64,000 nt of DNA from Acanthochromis polyacanthus (GCF_021347895.1 NC_067116.1:32437639-32501638); one strand, 5' to 3'. Shown: positions 17,967 through 28,286, counted from the stretch's first letter. A program made the numbers and translations. The notes: generated from the letters alone by a model not told the origin.

Positions 17967-20290
17967 GTGAGTACCAGTTCAGATTATTGACAAAGTGAAG
18001 CTCATTTGTTCTCTGGTGCACTCTCAAAGGCAGAACTACATTACTTGCAAGGTTCACCCTTGAATTTAAGTGTTCCTTCCTGTGTTCATCTTACTAAATA
18101 GTTTGCTTGTAGAACTTTGTTTTAGCTGAATTTGTTTGCAATAATCAGGAAGATTTTTAATTACCCTGCAGGGTAAATTGCTTAGAGTGTAGTGATGACT
18201 ACCTGACTTAACATTACTGACTTGTTGCTGGAAAAGTGGATTTCACAGATAAAGGCTGTGCATGAGATTCTTGATTGTATTTACTGCTGCCACTGAAGCA
18301 ATGCAGCTCTCGAGAAAAGCTGATAATAATTGCTCTAAAATGGCTGTTATGCAGTGTTTGCCAGCAGCTGAGAATTTTCCCAGAATTTGCTCAATGCTGG
18401 CAACTTATGAGGGTGAGCCTTGCATCAAGTAGAGCTGTTTTTCCTTTTCTTTTTTTCCCCTCTCTCATGGGACATGAGCCAAAGCTGATGAATCGTGACA
18501 AATGTACCTGGCTATGCTTTGTTAGGGAGAAGCTTCCAAAGGTTCACGGTAACGCCTTTGGGTGCCTTGCCAGGTTTTGCACAACAGCACCAAACAAAAT
18601 CCGTGCCTCAGCCTCATCTATTGGCTTCAGCATAATTAAAACTGTCTCACAGGTTCGCACACACTTTCCCTCATTTCACTATAAGCTATGGAAACGAGGA
18701 GATACGTGTAAGTGATAGTTTGACAGCCCATAATTACTGCTTATGTTATAGTTTCCCATTAAAACACTGGCAGATGCCTCACAGCGAGGTAGTGCTTCCA
18801 TTCGCTGTTTTGTTGTTTGTTTTTTTAACTTGTTGCCGGCCACTTGTCGGGTCCCAAAACACCTAAAACATTTAACCCTCCGAACCCCAAAACCTGCCAA
18901 CATGGTATGAAATAAACAATCACCAAATTGGCACCATTTATCAGAGTCAGACACTGTAAAAACTGAAAATAAAATGAAATTTTCAACTTTAAGATAATCC
19001 TTGAACTGAATGTGACTTATGATGCCATCTGGAAAATTAACCAAATTTAAACTTAAATTCTGTGTCTTTTTAAAAATGGTATGAAAGTAAACTGTTTAAA
19101 CCAAATACTATTAAAAAAATCTGTGCTTCTCAGCCCATTTTAGAAGCCGTGATTTACTGAGTTTTGACCAAGTCACGTAACAAAAATCTGAGACTCTTCA
19201 GCTGAACTGCAGGCTGTGTACACAGAGGAGACTAGTATGTAAACAAATTAGAAAGGTAGGGAGGGAAATTAAACATACCTGATTAATACATAAATGGCTC
19301 TGAGGAGCAAGTTGTCAGCGAGTCGTTGGATGGTACATTCAGCATGGAGAAATATTTTTCTAGAGCTTCTGTGGAGAGTACCGCAAAAAAAAACTAATTT
19401 GTTGAATTTATAAAAATGTAAGTAGTAAAATGTCTATAGTATGCAGCGCTACAATGTTTTCTAGTGTTGGTAACACCTGTGGGCTAACCCTAATCCTTGG
19501 ACAAATATTGTACATATCATTTCTGAGTTTTTAAAATTTTTGTAAAATAATCAAACAAATCCAGCTTTTATTTTTTAAGATTCATGGCATTTTTTTCTGT
19601 CAGACATTTTTGAGTTGTCTTTACATCTAGCCGTGGTTTTGCTGTTTCCATTTCATATTGCAGGTAAATGAGCCCACAGTGAATAAAAATAGGTTTTAGA
19701 AACTGATTGGGATTTAAAGGGTTAATAAAATAGATGTAAACCTAAATATTTCCATATAGATTGAGTTTTATGGAATGTATTGGTATATTTAGCCTCATAA
19801 CTCGCAGTTCAAACATTAGAAGAAAACATTTCTGAAAGGATTTGCTGTGTTCAGCCTTCCTTGTTTATTTTGCATGATTTTCCTTGTTTTCTTTGTATAT
19901 TCGTCGAGTTAATGCTGCTTGTTACTGTCTTCTGTAATTCTTAACTCCCTCGCAGCCTTTGCAATAAAAGGTTCTGTCAGTAGCGAGTGTTTCAGACCTT
20001 TTCTTTCCCTCTGCGATGTGAATGCGAAACAAAGCCACTCCGTACTAGTAATGAAGTGCTGTCATTTGTGTGTTCATACTGCCATCTTCTGGACACAGGC
20101 GTTAATGCAGCGCTGTGATACTGGATCTGTTGTCTGTCACAGAGTCTCTGTCCAGTTGTTTGTTGTTTCTTTCTTCACCACTGTATTTTCCAGTTATGTC
20201 TGGTGTTTTCTGAACCTCTGGGCCTCTTTTCTCCTCTGTCAGTGAGCCTTTATTTCTGCTCTCTCTCTTCTTTCTGGTTCCTTCCTGCAG
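17967..20290 (+). other. tp63: Intron between the tetramerisation exon and the gamma exon
   Basis: Starts with GTGAGT, ends with ccttcctgcag before the gamma exon. It contains one repeat copy (18872-19725). The 146-codon frame at 18275-18715 shows no family resemblance and no codon bias; it is not called. Confidence 0.75.
18872..19725 (-). repeat. Non-autonomous repeat, copy 1 (inverted relative to copy 2)
   Basis: Bounded by tTTAACCCTccgaacccc on the left and aaAGGGTTAat on the right. Its right part, read on the - strand, matches copy 2 at 21153-21726: both have CTCATTT, CTGCAATATGAAAT and ACTCAAAAATGTCT in the same order, and its left part has the reverse complement of the gcctg/cagttcag stretch found at 21378-21400. 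No coding remains. It is longer than copy 2, so one copy has gained or lost sequence. Confidence 0.65.
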
Positions 20291-20366
20291 CCTGATAAAA
20301 GCTCGCCTTGGTAGCCAGCTGCTGGAACCTGCAGGAGATCAGAGGCGGCGCTGCAGCTCCTCCTGA
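20291..20366 (+). CDS. tp63: tp63 gamma-isoform terminal exon
   Basis: Acceptor ccttcctgcag is followed by C, which completes CA+C (His), then LIKARLGSQLLEPAGDQRR, RCSSS and TGA at 20364-20366. The gamma tail of mammalian p63 has the same HLL...A...LVEP framework at this place, so the exon is recognised by position, phase and partial sequence match. Gamma p63 lacks the SAM and inhibitory domains. DeltaN-gamma would have 377 residues. The fish tail is shorter than the mammalian one, with a stop about 13 codons earlier. A poly(A) signal follows at 21044. Confidence 0.85.
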
Positions 20367-21067
20367 AACTCCACATTCCTCGTCCTCCCTCACATCTCAC
20401 GGACCTCCTCTCTGTCTCCTTATCAACCCTGATTTTTCCCATCTACTTCCTGCTGTCTGTGCTGGACTCTGCACCGAGGAGATGAACTTTATGTTTCTGT
20501 GCTCTGTTGCTGCTGCAAGATCCTGAAATACCACTTTTACTGAGCCAATATAGACGGACTGTGACTGCCGGCTCCACTGAAACTGCTCTTTGAATCAGTA
20601 GACTGACTTGCATGCATTATTTTTGTCCGTTAAAACATTATTTTAAAGGGTTGCCTGTTGCGCTGAGGCTGTTTGACAGGCTCTGGACAGGAACCAAGCT
20701 TCAGCCTGTTTTCTATCTTACTTTAGACACAGAGCTTCTTCACATGAATGTTTTGTGCCTTTGCATTTTCGTGAGAGCTGGACTCAAACTCTTGCGGGGT
20801 TTCATGGGGGGGAGAGACTTTATTATTGAGAGAACTTTTTGCTGATGCTGGTCATGTTTTCTAAAGTCACTGCAGGACAGTTTGTGTGTTTTGTTTTTAA
20901 CTTTCATCCACATGTCCAAATGTCTTTTAATAGAGGAAGCTGCAGATGTGCACTCTGTGATGTACAGAGCAGATTTGTGACCATTCTGTTTGAAACAGAT
21001 TGTTTTATTTTGGTGGCTGCTGCACTTTTGTCTGTCAGAGTTTAATAAATGGCTTTTTTTTTTTTGC
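20367..21067 (+). other. tp63: 3'UTR of the tp63 gamma transcript
   Basis: From the gamma stop to shortly after AATAAA at 21044-21049, which is followed by a T-rich run. The exact cleavage site is not visible. The 60-80-codon frames inside are not called. Confidence 0.65.
21044..21049 (+). promoter_or_regulatory. tp63: Poly(A) signal of the gamma transcript
   Basis: Canonical AATAAA 678 bp after the gamma stop, followed within 10 bp by a long T run and a GT-rich stretch (gcttgaacttggtc), a usual arrangement for cleavage. It is the only canonical signal between the gamma stop and the next coding exon that sits before the repeat copy at 21153. Confidence 0.65.
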
Positions 21068-21152
21068 TTGAACTTGGTCTTTTTATGAAAGGAATGTGGT
21101 CAGTATGAGGTAGTAGTGTGAATGTTTTCATGTTGTTCAGAGACATTATTGT

Positions 21153-21726
21153 TTAACCTTCTGAACCCCTGTAGTTTCGCTCCCGTCACAGTTTTTTCCA
21201 CTGTTAGCTCATTTTTCACTGCAATATGAAATCCTGCACCTCGTTGGAAACGGCACAACAATACCTAAAAGTAGAAACAACTCAAAAATGTCTTTGGAAA
21301 TAGAAAAAAATAAATAAACCAACATGTCCAGCAACACATACTTTAGATATTGTACTGTTTTTAGGGTTAGTTTTTGGCCTGCCTGCAGTTCAGTTGAAAA
21401 GTTCCTGAAGCAAAGAATTTTGATTTTTTTTTTTTTTTTTTTACAGAGTACGTTGCAACAACTTTATTTTTCAGTTAATGTTTGAATGAAACCTAAATAA
21501 TAAAATGATTTTAAGGAATTATCACAATTTTAAGCTTAGATTTGAATACGGTTTCTGATGGAATGGCACGTCAGAGATGATTAGTGGAAAGACGAACATC
21601 CAAAGGTTCACATTTTATAGAGGCAGATAAATGGTGTCATATCTGTGATTTTTTTTTTTTAAATTTTTTTCCCCAAGAGAACATTCCTGTCAAACCCACC
21701 AGTACTTTTTGGGGTTCAGAAGGCTA
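21153..21726 (+). repeat. Non-autonomous repeat, copy 2, with 15-bp terminal inverted repeats
   Basis: The ends AACCTTCTGAACCCC (21156-21170) and GGGGTTCAGAAGGCT (21711-21725) pair with one mismatch. The interior has no gene. Its sequence is shared with copy 1 at 18872-19725 in opposite orientation. It sits between the gamma poly(A) signal and the alpha exon at 21786. Confidence 0.75.
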
Positions 21727-21785
21727 AATTAAAGGACCGTTATGAGCCTGCTGATAGAAACCGTCTGTCCTTCTTTCTCCTTCAG

Positions 21786-21931
21786 AACCTCGATGCAGTC
21801 TCAGCCCTCCTTCGGCTCCAGCTCCCCGACTCACGGAAAAGTCAACAAGCTTCCCTCCGTCAGCCAGCTCATCAACCCCCAGCAGCGCAACACACTCACC
21901 CCATCCAGCATGTCTGGAGGCCTCACTGACA
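21786..21931 (+). CDS. tp63: tp63 alpha/beta-specific exon after the tetramerisation domain
   Basis: 146 bp, acceptor tctccttcag, donor GTAAGT; phase 2 in, phase 1 out; residues 353-401. It encodes [20 protein letters not shown], then [35 protein letters not shown] is a signature of vertebrate p63. The region belongs to the second transactivation region of the alpha and beta forms. Confidence 0.96.
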
Positions 21932-22252
21932 GTAAGTGTTGCCCTTTTGTTCCTCTTCCTGTCTGTCTCTTGCCACCCAACCTTCCACCCGTCGTCCCTC
22001 CAGGGTTTTTTGTAAGGTCAGCATGTCCAAAAAGGCAGGATGGGACCTGAACGCCTCTCAGCCCCCCAACCCGATAGACGGCTTCCTCCTTAAAAGAATG
22101 TGATCCCTGTGAGATTCTCCCACAGGACCTGTTATGATGCATCATGTGTCATGTTAGGAGGAACCTCTACTCGTCCCCCTGCCACGTTATGTAATCTCTA
22201 AATCTCAGAGCAGCAGAAAGAAGCCTCACGGTCGCTCCTTTTGTCTCTGCAG

Positions 22253-22400
22253 TGACTCCTATGATGGGAACTCACATCCCCATGAATGCTGACATGAGCT
22301 CACTGAGCCCCACTCATGCACTGCAGCCTCAGCTGCCTCTGGTGCCCTCCTCCCACTGCACCCCCCCCCCTCCTTACCCCATGGACAGCAGCATCTCCAG
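22253..22400 (+). CDS. tp63: tp63 alpha/beta exon with PPPPY motif
   Basis: 148 bp, acceptor tgtctctgcag, donor GTACCT; phase 1 in, phase 2 out. It encodes MTPMMGTHIPMNADMSSLSP, then a Pro/Leu-rich stretch and SHCTPPPPYPMDSSIS. PPPPY is the motif by which WW-domain E3 ligases such as Itch bind p63 in mammals. The last residues begin the SAM domain. The donor GTACCT is weaker than the others in this gene. Confidence 0.95.
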
Positions 22401-23892
22401 GTACCTCCTCAAACCACAGCGTCACACAGCCACCACTCTGTTTACTCTTCTTGGTCCATTTTGAAGATCCTCAGACACGTGGAGTCTAACGTGTTTAGGA
22501 TTTATGGCTGCAGTGAACCAACGAAATTCTCAGTCAACTTAAATTGTATTAACTAGTTCAAAAACATCTGCACATTATCACTAAATGAGCTAAATCAGCC
22601 ACATAGCACTTATTTCACGATACCTGGTTGGCCTTATTTGCCTAAATGAATTTGAAATAAAAATAAACAGCTAATGTTTACAGCATAGGACATAATTTAT
22701 CCTTATTTTACAGTGAAGTTATATATAATATATAAAACTATATCAACTGGTGATCTAACCAAGAATGTAATGCAGACAGTTTTGTCAGCTGTTTTCAGAC
22801 AATATTTCATGTTGGTTGTTGATATACAAACTAAATGTTTGCAAAATTTACCCTCGACTTTTTGGACATCTGAACGATATGGAGCCACATCGCCCACTGT
22901 TTTGTCAGTTTTTTGTTCGGAGGTGACTTTGACTAAACATCAAGTAAAAGATAAATAAGTTCAACCAAACAGTTTTTTCCATTGTAAAGAAAGACACTTC
23001 TTTTTGGGTTGTTGTAGAAAGAAGTCCTGCTCCTGACATCGCCCCCCACAGGGTTATCTCTGAATATACATGTACAGTGCTCTTAAAACTTCTGAGCTAT
23101 TAGGCTGTTTAAATTTGTAGTTATAGACACACAGAAATGGTGTTTTTGCTGTTGTTGCAACAAATGTAACTTTCCTGACTCTGAGAATGAAATTGATAAA
23201 AATCTTGAGCAATTCATGGTACAATTAAAACAAGGTCAAATAGTTTCATTTAAGGCACTGCTGTTGACTGCTGTTCATGTTTTTCTACGATAAGGTCCCA
23301 TGACATCGTTGTTTTTCTGCCATTTATTCATATATTCCATATAGTAATGTTTTATTTTGGATCAAGACTTTTAGCCACTAAGAACTAAAGCCATAAAACA
23401 GCAGACAGTAAATGGGACTGAAAAGTTACAAATTAGTTTGAACTTCAGAACAAATGACTTTGATGCTGCGAAATGTACCGATAGTGAGACTGAGCTCATG
23501 TCAGTGGAACCATGAACCATGTAGTGTTTATTCATCAACAATCTCTGACAGTTTCAATCTGCTTCAATTAAAAACAAAAATAGATTAACAGCCTTAGTCT
23601 CATCATTTAACGGCCACACATCTTTTATGCTTGCCTTTGCTAATTGAAAAATTTGGGATTTAAATCTGAAATCAATGAATTGTTGAGCAGTTTGACTCCA
23701 TGTTTTATCTGAGGTTCACAGCAGTTAGTCCAGATTCCACAGTGTTGCTTAGTGTTTGAAATACATTCAGAGACCAGAATATGATTATTTCACTCTAACT
23801 TTAGTGTTAAAACTCTGCTGATGTACCTGCAGTCAGTGTATGTTGTAAATGAAGCACCTGTATAAGTTGTGCTCCTCCTCTTCCTCCTGCAG
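22401..23892 (+). other. tp63: tp63 intron, no recognisable element
   Basis: From GTACCT to ttcctcctgcag. AT-rich sequence with small frames on both strands (for example about 22703-22958) that lack codon bias; nothing is supported. Confidence 0.75.
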
Positions 23893-23986
23893 CTTCCTCA
23901 TTCGGCTGGGCTGTGCAGGCTGCTTGGACTACTTCACAGCACAGGGCCTAAACAACATCTACCAGATTGAGAACTATAACATGGAG
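23893..23986 (+). CDS. tp63: tp63 SAM-domain exon (alpha only)
   Basis: 94 bp, phase 2 in and phase 0 out, donor GTGAGC. It encodes [20 protein letters not shown], then [11 protein letters not shown], the first helices of the SAM domain, a protein-interaction fold. Skipping this exon gives the beta form. The residues LGC..CLDYF and the IYQIE stretch agree with vertebrate p63. Confidence 0.96.
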
Positions 23987-24084
23987 GTGAGCCCTTGCCT
24001 ATCCAACACGAGTCATTTGATGGGTTAGAGAGAAGAGTGGCTCCCCCTGCGAATACTAACGCTCCCCTGTGTAATGACCATTAG

Positions 24085-24381
24085 GACCTGTCCAGGCTGA
24101 AGATCCCCGCCGAGTTCCAGCACATCATCTGGAAGGGCATCATGGAGCACCGACAGGCCATGGATTTTTCCCCTCCTCCCCACATAGTGCGCACCACCAG
24201 CGGAGCCTCCACCGTCAGTGTGGGCTCCTCTGAGGCCCGAGGCGAGCGCGTCATCGACGCCGTGCGCTTCACCCTGCGTCAGACCATCTCCTTTCCACCG
24301 CGCGACGAGTGGTCTGACTTCTCCTTTGACCTCGATTCTCGCCGCAACAAGCAGCAGCGCATCAAGGAGGAGGGAGAGTAA
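24085..24381 (+). CDS. tp63: tp63 last exon: end of SAM and transactivation-inhibitory domain
   Basis: 98 codons plus TAA at 24379-24381, acceptor ccattag with a 98-bp intron before it. It starts [20 protein letters not shown] (SAM end), then passes through [20 protein letters not shown] and [20 protein letters not shown] to the end RIKEEGE. The last about 60 residues are the inhibitory domain that masks the N-terminal transactivation domain in TA-alpha; IKEE fits the psi-K-x-E sumoylation motif. DeltaN-alpha totals 580 residues, close to the mammalian length. Confidence 0.97.
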   Translation, partial: DLSRLKIPAEFQHIIWKGIMEHRQAMDFSPPPHIVRTTSGASTVSVGSSEARGERVIDAVRFTLRQTISFPPRDEWSDFSFDLDSRRNKQQRIKEEGE

Positions 24382-24439
24382 GACTAGCTCCGCCTTGTTC
24401 TCAATGTTCCCGTTTCTCATTTCACGCCTGCTGACGGAA

Positions 24440-24447
24440 CATTTCAA
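24440..24447 (+). promoter_or_regulatory. tp63: Candidate miR-203 target site
   Basis: CATTTCAA is an 8-mer match (seed plus A1) to miR-203, and the two bases before it (AA) extend the pairing to miRNA positions 2-10. miR-203 repression of deltaN p63 through its 3'UTR is established in mammals as the switch from proliferation to differentiation in epidermis. The site lies only about 60 bases after the stop. That it works in this fish is inference. Confidence 0.6.
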
Positions 24448-25414
24448 TTGAACAAACTTTGTATTAGTGCAGACAACGCTGACAACAAAACGCATTCACA
24501 CAAAAATGCACTTATTTTCATGTTTGTTCTGCTTCTCGCTGAGGAGAGATTCATGGTGTTGAGCAAAGGTGCATTTTTTTTTTATGATGTTGTGATTTCT
24601 TGAGAGCACTTAAGAAATGCTTTGAGGTTCTTCGAGGTTAAATGTTCATGATTCATTCCCATGTTAAGCATTAAAGGGATTATTTCTGCTATGGGCCATA
24701 GCAAGTGTATTTTACTTTGTACTACTTTTATAATTTCACTTTTGTGGTCGACTACACTGGTTTTCAGAAGTGAGCATCGATTGTATACATGTCAAACATT
24801 TCCCCTCAGAAGTATTATGTCAACCGATGGGCAGTTTGCTCTCTACTGTAGCTTCTATGTTTTGCCTTTTTTGATTTTTTTTTTTTTTTTTTTTAAACGT
24901 TTGTTCTGAGACCAATGCAGCAGTGCCTTCATGTTTATTGAGACTGGTTGTGAAGAATGTGTGTTAAAGTGACAGATGGTCATTCATTTGATGTAGCCAT
25001 ATATAGGCCTAATGCTCTTGACCCAGTGTTTCTACAGTTAAGTGATACTATGACTGATGATGTTTTGTTTATTCCTGTTTACTGCTGTGGAAAAGTGGTT
25101 GTGATCACATTTTGAGAAAAGGTTTTTAGCTCTGCGGAGCACAAGTGTTTTTCTTTTTTTTTTGTTCATGAACCGTGTTTTGGTAGAGGTTTAGTTCATT
25201 TGATAACCTGATTTAAATGTATATAAATTTGTATAGTTTGTTTTGGAAAGTCATCTTAAAGGAACTGCATGATTTCCATCATGAACCAAATATACTGATG
25301 TGAAACACATCTGGTGCATTTTCAACTGAAACATGTATTACTGCCACACCAGAAAAAGAAAAACGTCTTGTTATAATGTCAAAAGTTTGTAATAAGATAT
25401 ATTTATGTTATTAC

Positions 25415-25637
25415 AATAAACCTTTTGCATTATAATATGATATTGATATATTTTTCTCTTTGTGGCAGTAAGAAACCTCCGACTTTATCAGTAAGAACAA
25501 TGTTTGGAATATTTCACACGAATCACAGCCCAGCGTTGTCACAGAACAGAAACCAACTGCAGTTTCATATTTTTGTACAATGTATTGTAAATATGTTGCA
25601 ATAAACCAAGGGTATTTTGATATAAAGCAGAAATAAA
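25415..25637 (+). promoter_or_regulatory. tp63: Three poly(A) signals of the tp63 alpha transcript
   Basis: Canonical AATAAA at 25415-25420, 25600-25605 and 25632-25637. The second follows a Pumilio-type word by seven bases. The last is followed by a GT-rich segment (cctgtgtgtc, about 25670), which suits cleavage near 25655-25665. Confidence 0.7.
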
Positions 25638-26047
25638 TATCCACATTTGCTGTATTGCATGTTAACATTCCTGTGTGTCAAATTATTTCCATCTTAAAAT
25701 ATCCAGTTATATTTTGAATTTCATGAACATTTCCTATAAATTTTCTGCCCCACCACAGGATTTTATAGGAAACTTTCAAAAAATTGCTGTAACCTGGATG
25801 TCAGTAAAGTTTCACAGCTTTTCTGTCAACAAAAGCAGGAAAACAGACTGGAGACAAGAAAAGTTACTTTCAAATCGAGTGTCATCATTCAACTTGTATC
25901 CTGAATTTCTATTTACACAAACAAATGTGAACGTGTGCAGAAATTCACCATTCACAGCTCAACACCTGTTACAGTATTTACATTTTCAGAAAAATAGGAG
26001 TCTTAAACATTTTATACAGACTGAAGGAATCCTGCGATCAGTCTGAG

Positions 26048-26194
26048 TTACTCCACCTCGGCTACTTGAGCCACCTCCACCTCCATGGTCTGAACCTCCT
26101 CGGGGGCCTCCTCCAGTTTGCCCCCAGTGAGCGCCTGCTGGGCCAAGACGTAGTTCACCACCTGCATGATGCCCTGATCCGAGAGCGTCGCCAT
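26048..26194 (-). CDS. Unrecognised 48-residue open frame, convergent with tp63
   Basis: On the - strand ATG at 26194-26192 has a strong start context (aagaATGG) and opens 48 codons to TAA at 26050-26048. The product begins MATLSDQGIMQVVNYVLAQQ and continues through an acidic tail with EEVQTMEVEVAQVAEVE. Codon use is GC-rich at third positions (GTG, GAG, CTG), unlike the AT-rich flanks, which argues for real coding. The frame is closed by a TAA nine codons upstream of this ATG. A possible acceptor (tttcggcag, near 26250) would make it the coding exon of a spliced transcript whose first exon lies in or beyond the satellite. I do not recognise the protein; no domain is visible apart from a short amphipathic N-terminal stretch. 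Confidence 0.5.
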   Translation of the reverse strand: MATLSDQGIMQVVNYVLAQQALTGGKLEEAPEEVQTMEVEVAQVAEVE

Positions 26195-26399
26195 TCTTGC
26201 AGCACAGTAAGTGTTCATTTAAGAAGCGGTTTCTAAACATAAGACTGCCGAAAAGTCAGGATAGAAAGGAAAACTCAGTAACACCCCCACAATTTAATGA
26301 GTTGTTTTTTGTAACATTTCCGATGGATAAGTCTGACAAGTCAGGAGTAGGATCGCAATCATGAGATTATCAGTAGGCAACTGATTGTTAAAAGTTTTG

Positions 26400-26722
26400 G
26401 TCACATTTTAGACGACATACTAAACTACGACATTTTTGTCACATTTTGGACGACATACTAAACTATGACGTTTATTTCCAATTTCGGACGACATACGAAA
26501 CTGACGTTTTTGTCACGTTGGTTGACATACAATACTATGACGTTTTTTTCCAATTTTGGACGACATACTAAACTATGACTTTTTTGTCCATTTTTGGACA
26601 AAAAATGACGTGTTTTGTCCAGTTTCAGATGACATATTAAACTATGATGTTTTTTGTCCATTTTCGGACGACATACTAAACTATGACATTTCTTGTCCAT
26701 TTTCGGACGACATACTGAACTA
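26400..26722. repeat. Start of the A-unit satellite
   Basis: The first units read tcacattttagacgacatac, then aaactacgacatttttgtc, and become regular within 100 bp. The unit is about 39 bp with the fixed words GTCCATTTTCGGAC and GACATACTAAACTATGACG and a T run of variable length. These edge units are more diverged than those inside, as usual at the border of a tandem array. Confidence 0.9.
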
Positions 26723-27002
26723 AACTCAACAAAAATATAAACGCAACACTTTTGTTTTTGCTCCCCGTTTTTATGAGATGAACTCAAAGATCTAAAACTT
26801 TTTTCACATACACAATATCACCATTTCTCTCAAATATTGTTCACAAATCTGTCTAAATCTGTGGTAGTGAGCACTTCTCCTTTGCTGAGATAATCCATCC
26901 CACCTCACAGGTGTGCCATATCAAGATGCTGATTAGACACCATGATTAGTGCACAGGTGGCCACTCTGAAATGTGCAATTGTATCACACAGCACAATGCC
27001 AC

Positions 27003-27329
27003 CGCGTAGTGATTAGCACTTTCGCCTTGCAGCAGTAAGATCCCCGGTTCAAATCCCGGCCTGAGCCTGGGATCTTTCTGCATGGAGTTTGCGTGTTCTC
27101 CCTGTGCATGCGTGGGTTTTCTCAGGGCACTCTGGCTTCCTCCCACAGTCCAAAAAAATATACTGAGGTTAATTGGTTACTCTAAATTGCCTGTAGGTGT
27201 GAATGTGAGTGTGATTGTGTGTCTGTATATGTAGCCCTGCGACAGACTGGCGACCTGTCCAGGGTGTCCCCTGCCTTCGCCCGAGTCAGCTGGGATAGGC
27301 TCCAAGCACCCCCCGTGACCCAAGTGAGG
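27003..27329 (+). mobile_element. tRNA-derived SINE inserted at the transposase start codon
   Basis: A-box-like gtgattagcactttcgcc is followed by GGTTCAAATCC, a B box of an RNA polymerase III promoter, then the fish SINE body with cctcccacagtccaaaa and gtcagctgggataggctcc. ACAATGCCAC is duplicated on both sides (26993-27002 and 27330-27339). The duplicated bases include the transposase ATG. The 3' tail with GATG repeats seen in the other copies is missing here. Confidence 0.88.
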
Positions 27330-27332
27330 ACA

Positions 27333-28190
27333 ATGCCACAGATGACGCAAGATTTGAGGGAGCATGTAATTGGCATGCTGACAGCAGGAATGTCAACCAG
27401 AGCTGTTGCTCGTGTATTGAATGATCATTTCTCTACCATAAGCCGTTTCCAAAGGCGTTTCAGAAAATTTGGCAGTACATCCAGCCAGACTCACAACCGC
27501 AGACCACGTGAAACCACACCAGCCCAGGACCGCCACATCCAGCATGTTCACCTCCAAGATCATCTGAGACCAGCCACTCAGACAGCTGCTGAAACAATCG
27601 GTTTGCATAACCAAAGAATTTCTGCACAAACTGTCACAAACCGTCTCAGGGAAGCTCATCTGCATGCTCGTCGTCCTCATCGGGGTCTCGACTTGACTCC
27701 AGTTCGTCGTCGTAACCGACTTGAGTAGGCAAATGCTAACATTCGATGGCGTCCGGCACGTTGGAGAGGTGTTCTCTTCACGGATGAATCCCGGTTTACA
27801 CTGTTCAGGGCAGATGGCAGACAGCGTGTGTGGCGTCGTGTGGGTGAGCGGTTTTCTGATGTCAATGTTGTGGATGGAGTGGCCCATGGTGGCGGTGGGT
27901 ATGCATCTGTTGTGGACGAAGAACACAGGTGCATTTTATTGATGGCATTTTGAATGCAGAGATACCATGACGAGATCCTGAGGCCCATTGTTGTGCCATA
28001 CATCCAAGAACATCACCTCATGTTGCAGCAGGATAATGCACGGCCCCATGTTGCAAGGATCTGTTCTTCCAAGGATTCTTGGAAGCTGAAAACATCCCAG
28101 TTCTTGCATGACCAGCATACTCACCAGACATGTCACCCATTGACCATATTTGGAATGCTCTGGATCGGCGTAGACCAGCGTGTACCAGTT
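27333..28190 (+). pseudogene. Tc1-like transposase remnant
   Basis: ATG at 27333 begins MPQMTQDLREHVIGMLTAG, a Tc1-type helix-turn-helix DNA-binding region, followed by a second basic region to about residue 130. A TAG at 27726-27728 stops the frame. Downstream fragments in other frames still show FTDES-like and QDNARPH motifs, which contain the first two Asp of the DD(34)E/D catalytic triad, and a SPIDHIW-like third position with Asp in place of the usual Glu. At least two frameshifts occur around 27930 and 28070, and the C terminus is deleted. No active enzyme can be made. Confidence 0.9.
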
Positions 28191-28286
28191 CCCGCCAATA
28201 TCCAGCAAGAAGGGAAGGGGGACCCCCCCCCCCCTCTAGATTTAGACAGATTTGTGAACAATATTTGAGAGAAATGGTGATATTGT

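Larger units (their letters stand above)
24382..25670 (+). other. tp63: 3'UTR of the tp63 alpha/beta transcripts
   Basis: AT-rich sequence from the stop to just past the last of three AATAAA signals. It carries a miR-203 seed match (24440-24447) and two Pumilio-type UGUANAUA words (25218-25225 and 25586-25593). The frames in it are random. Where the transcript ends is inferred from the signals. Confidence 0.75.

Noticed and set aside
24025..24495. 156-codon - strand frame over the last tp63 exon
   Set aside because: Antisense shadow of the GC-rich exon that encodes the p63 C terminus.
25986..26240. 84-codon Gly-rich - strand frame
   Set aside because: It overlaps the 48-codon frame at 26048-26194 in a different frame; the latter has the better start context and codon use.
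27393..27926. 177-codon - strand frame in the transposon
   Set aside because: It is the antisense shadow of the Tc1-like transposase remnant on the + strand.
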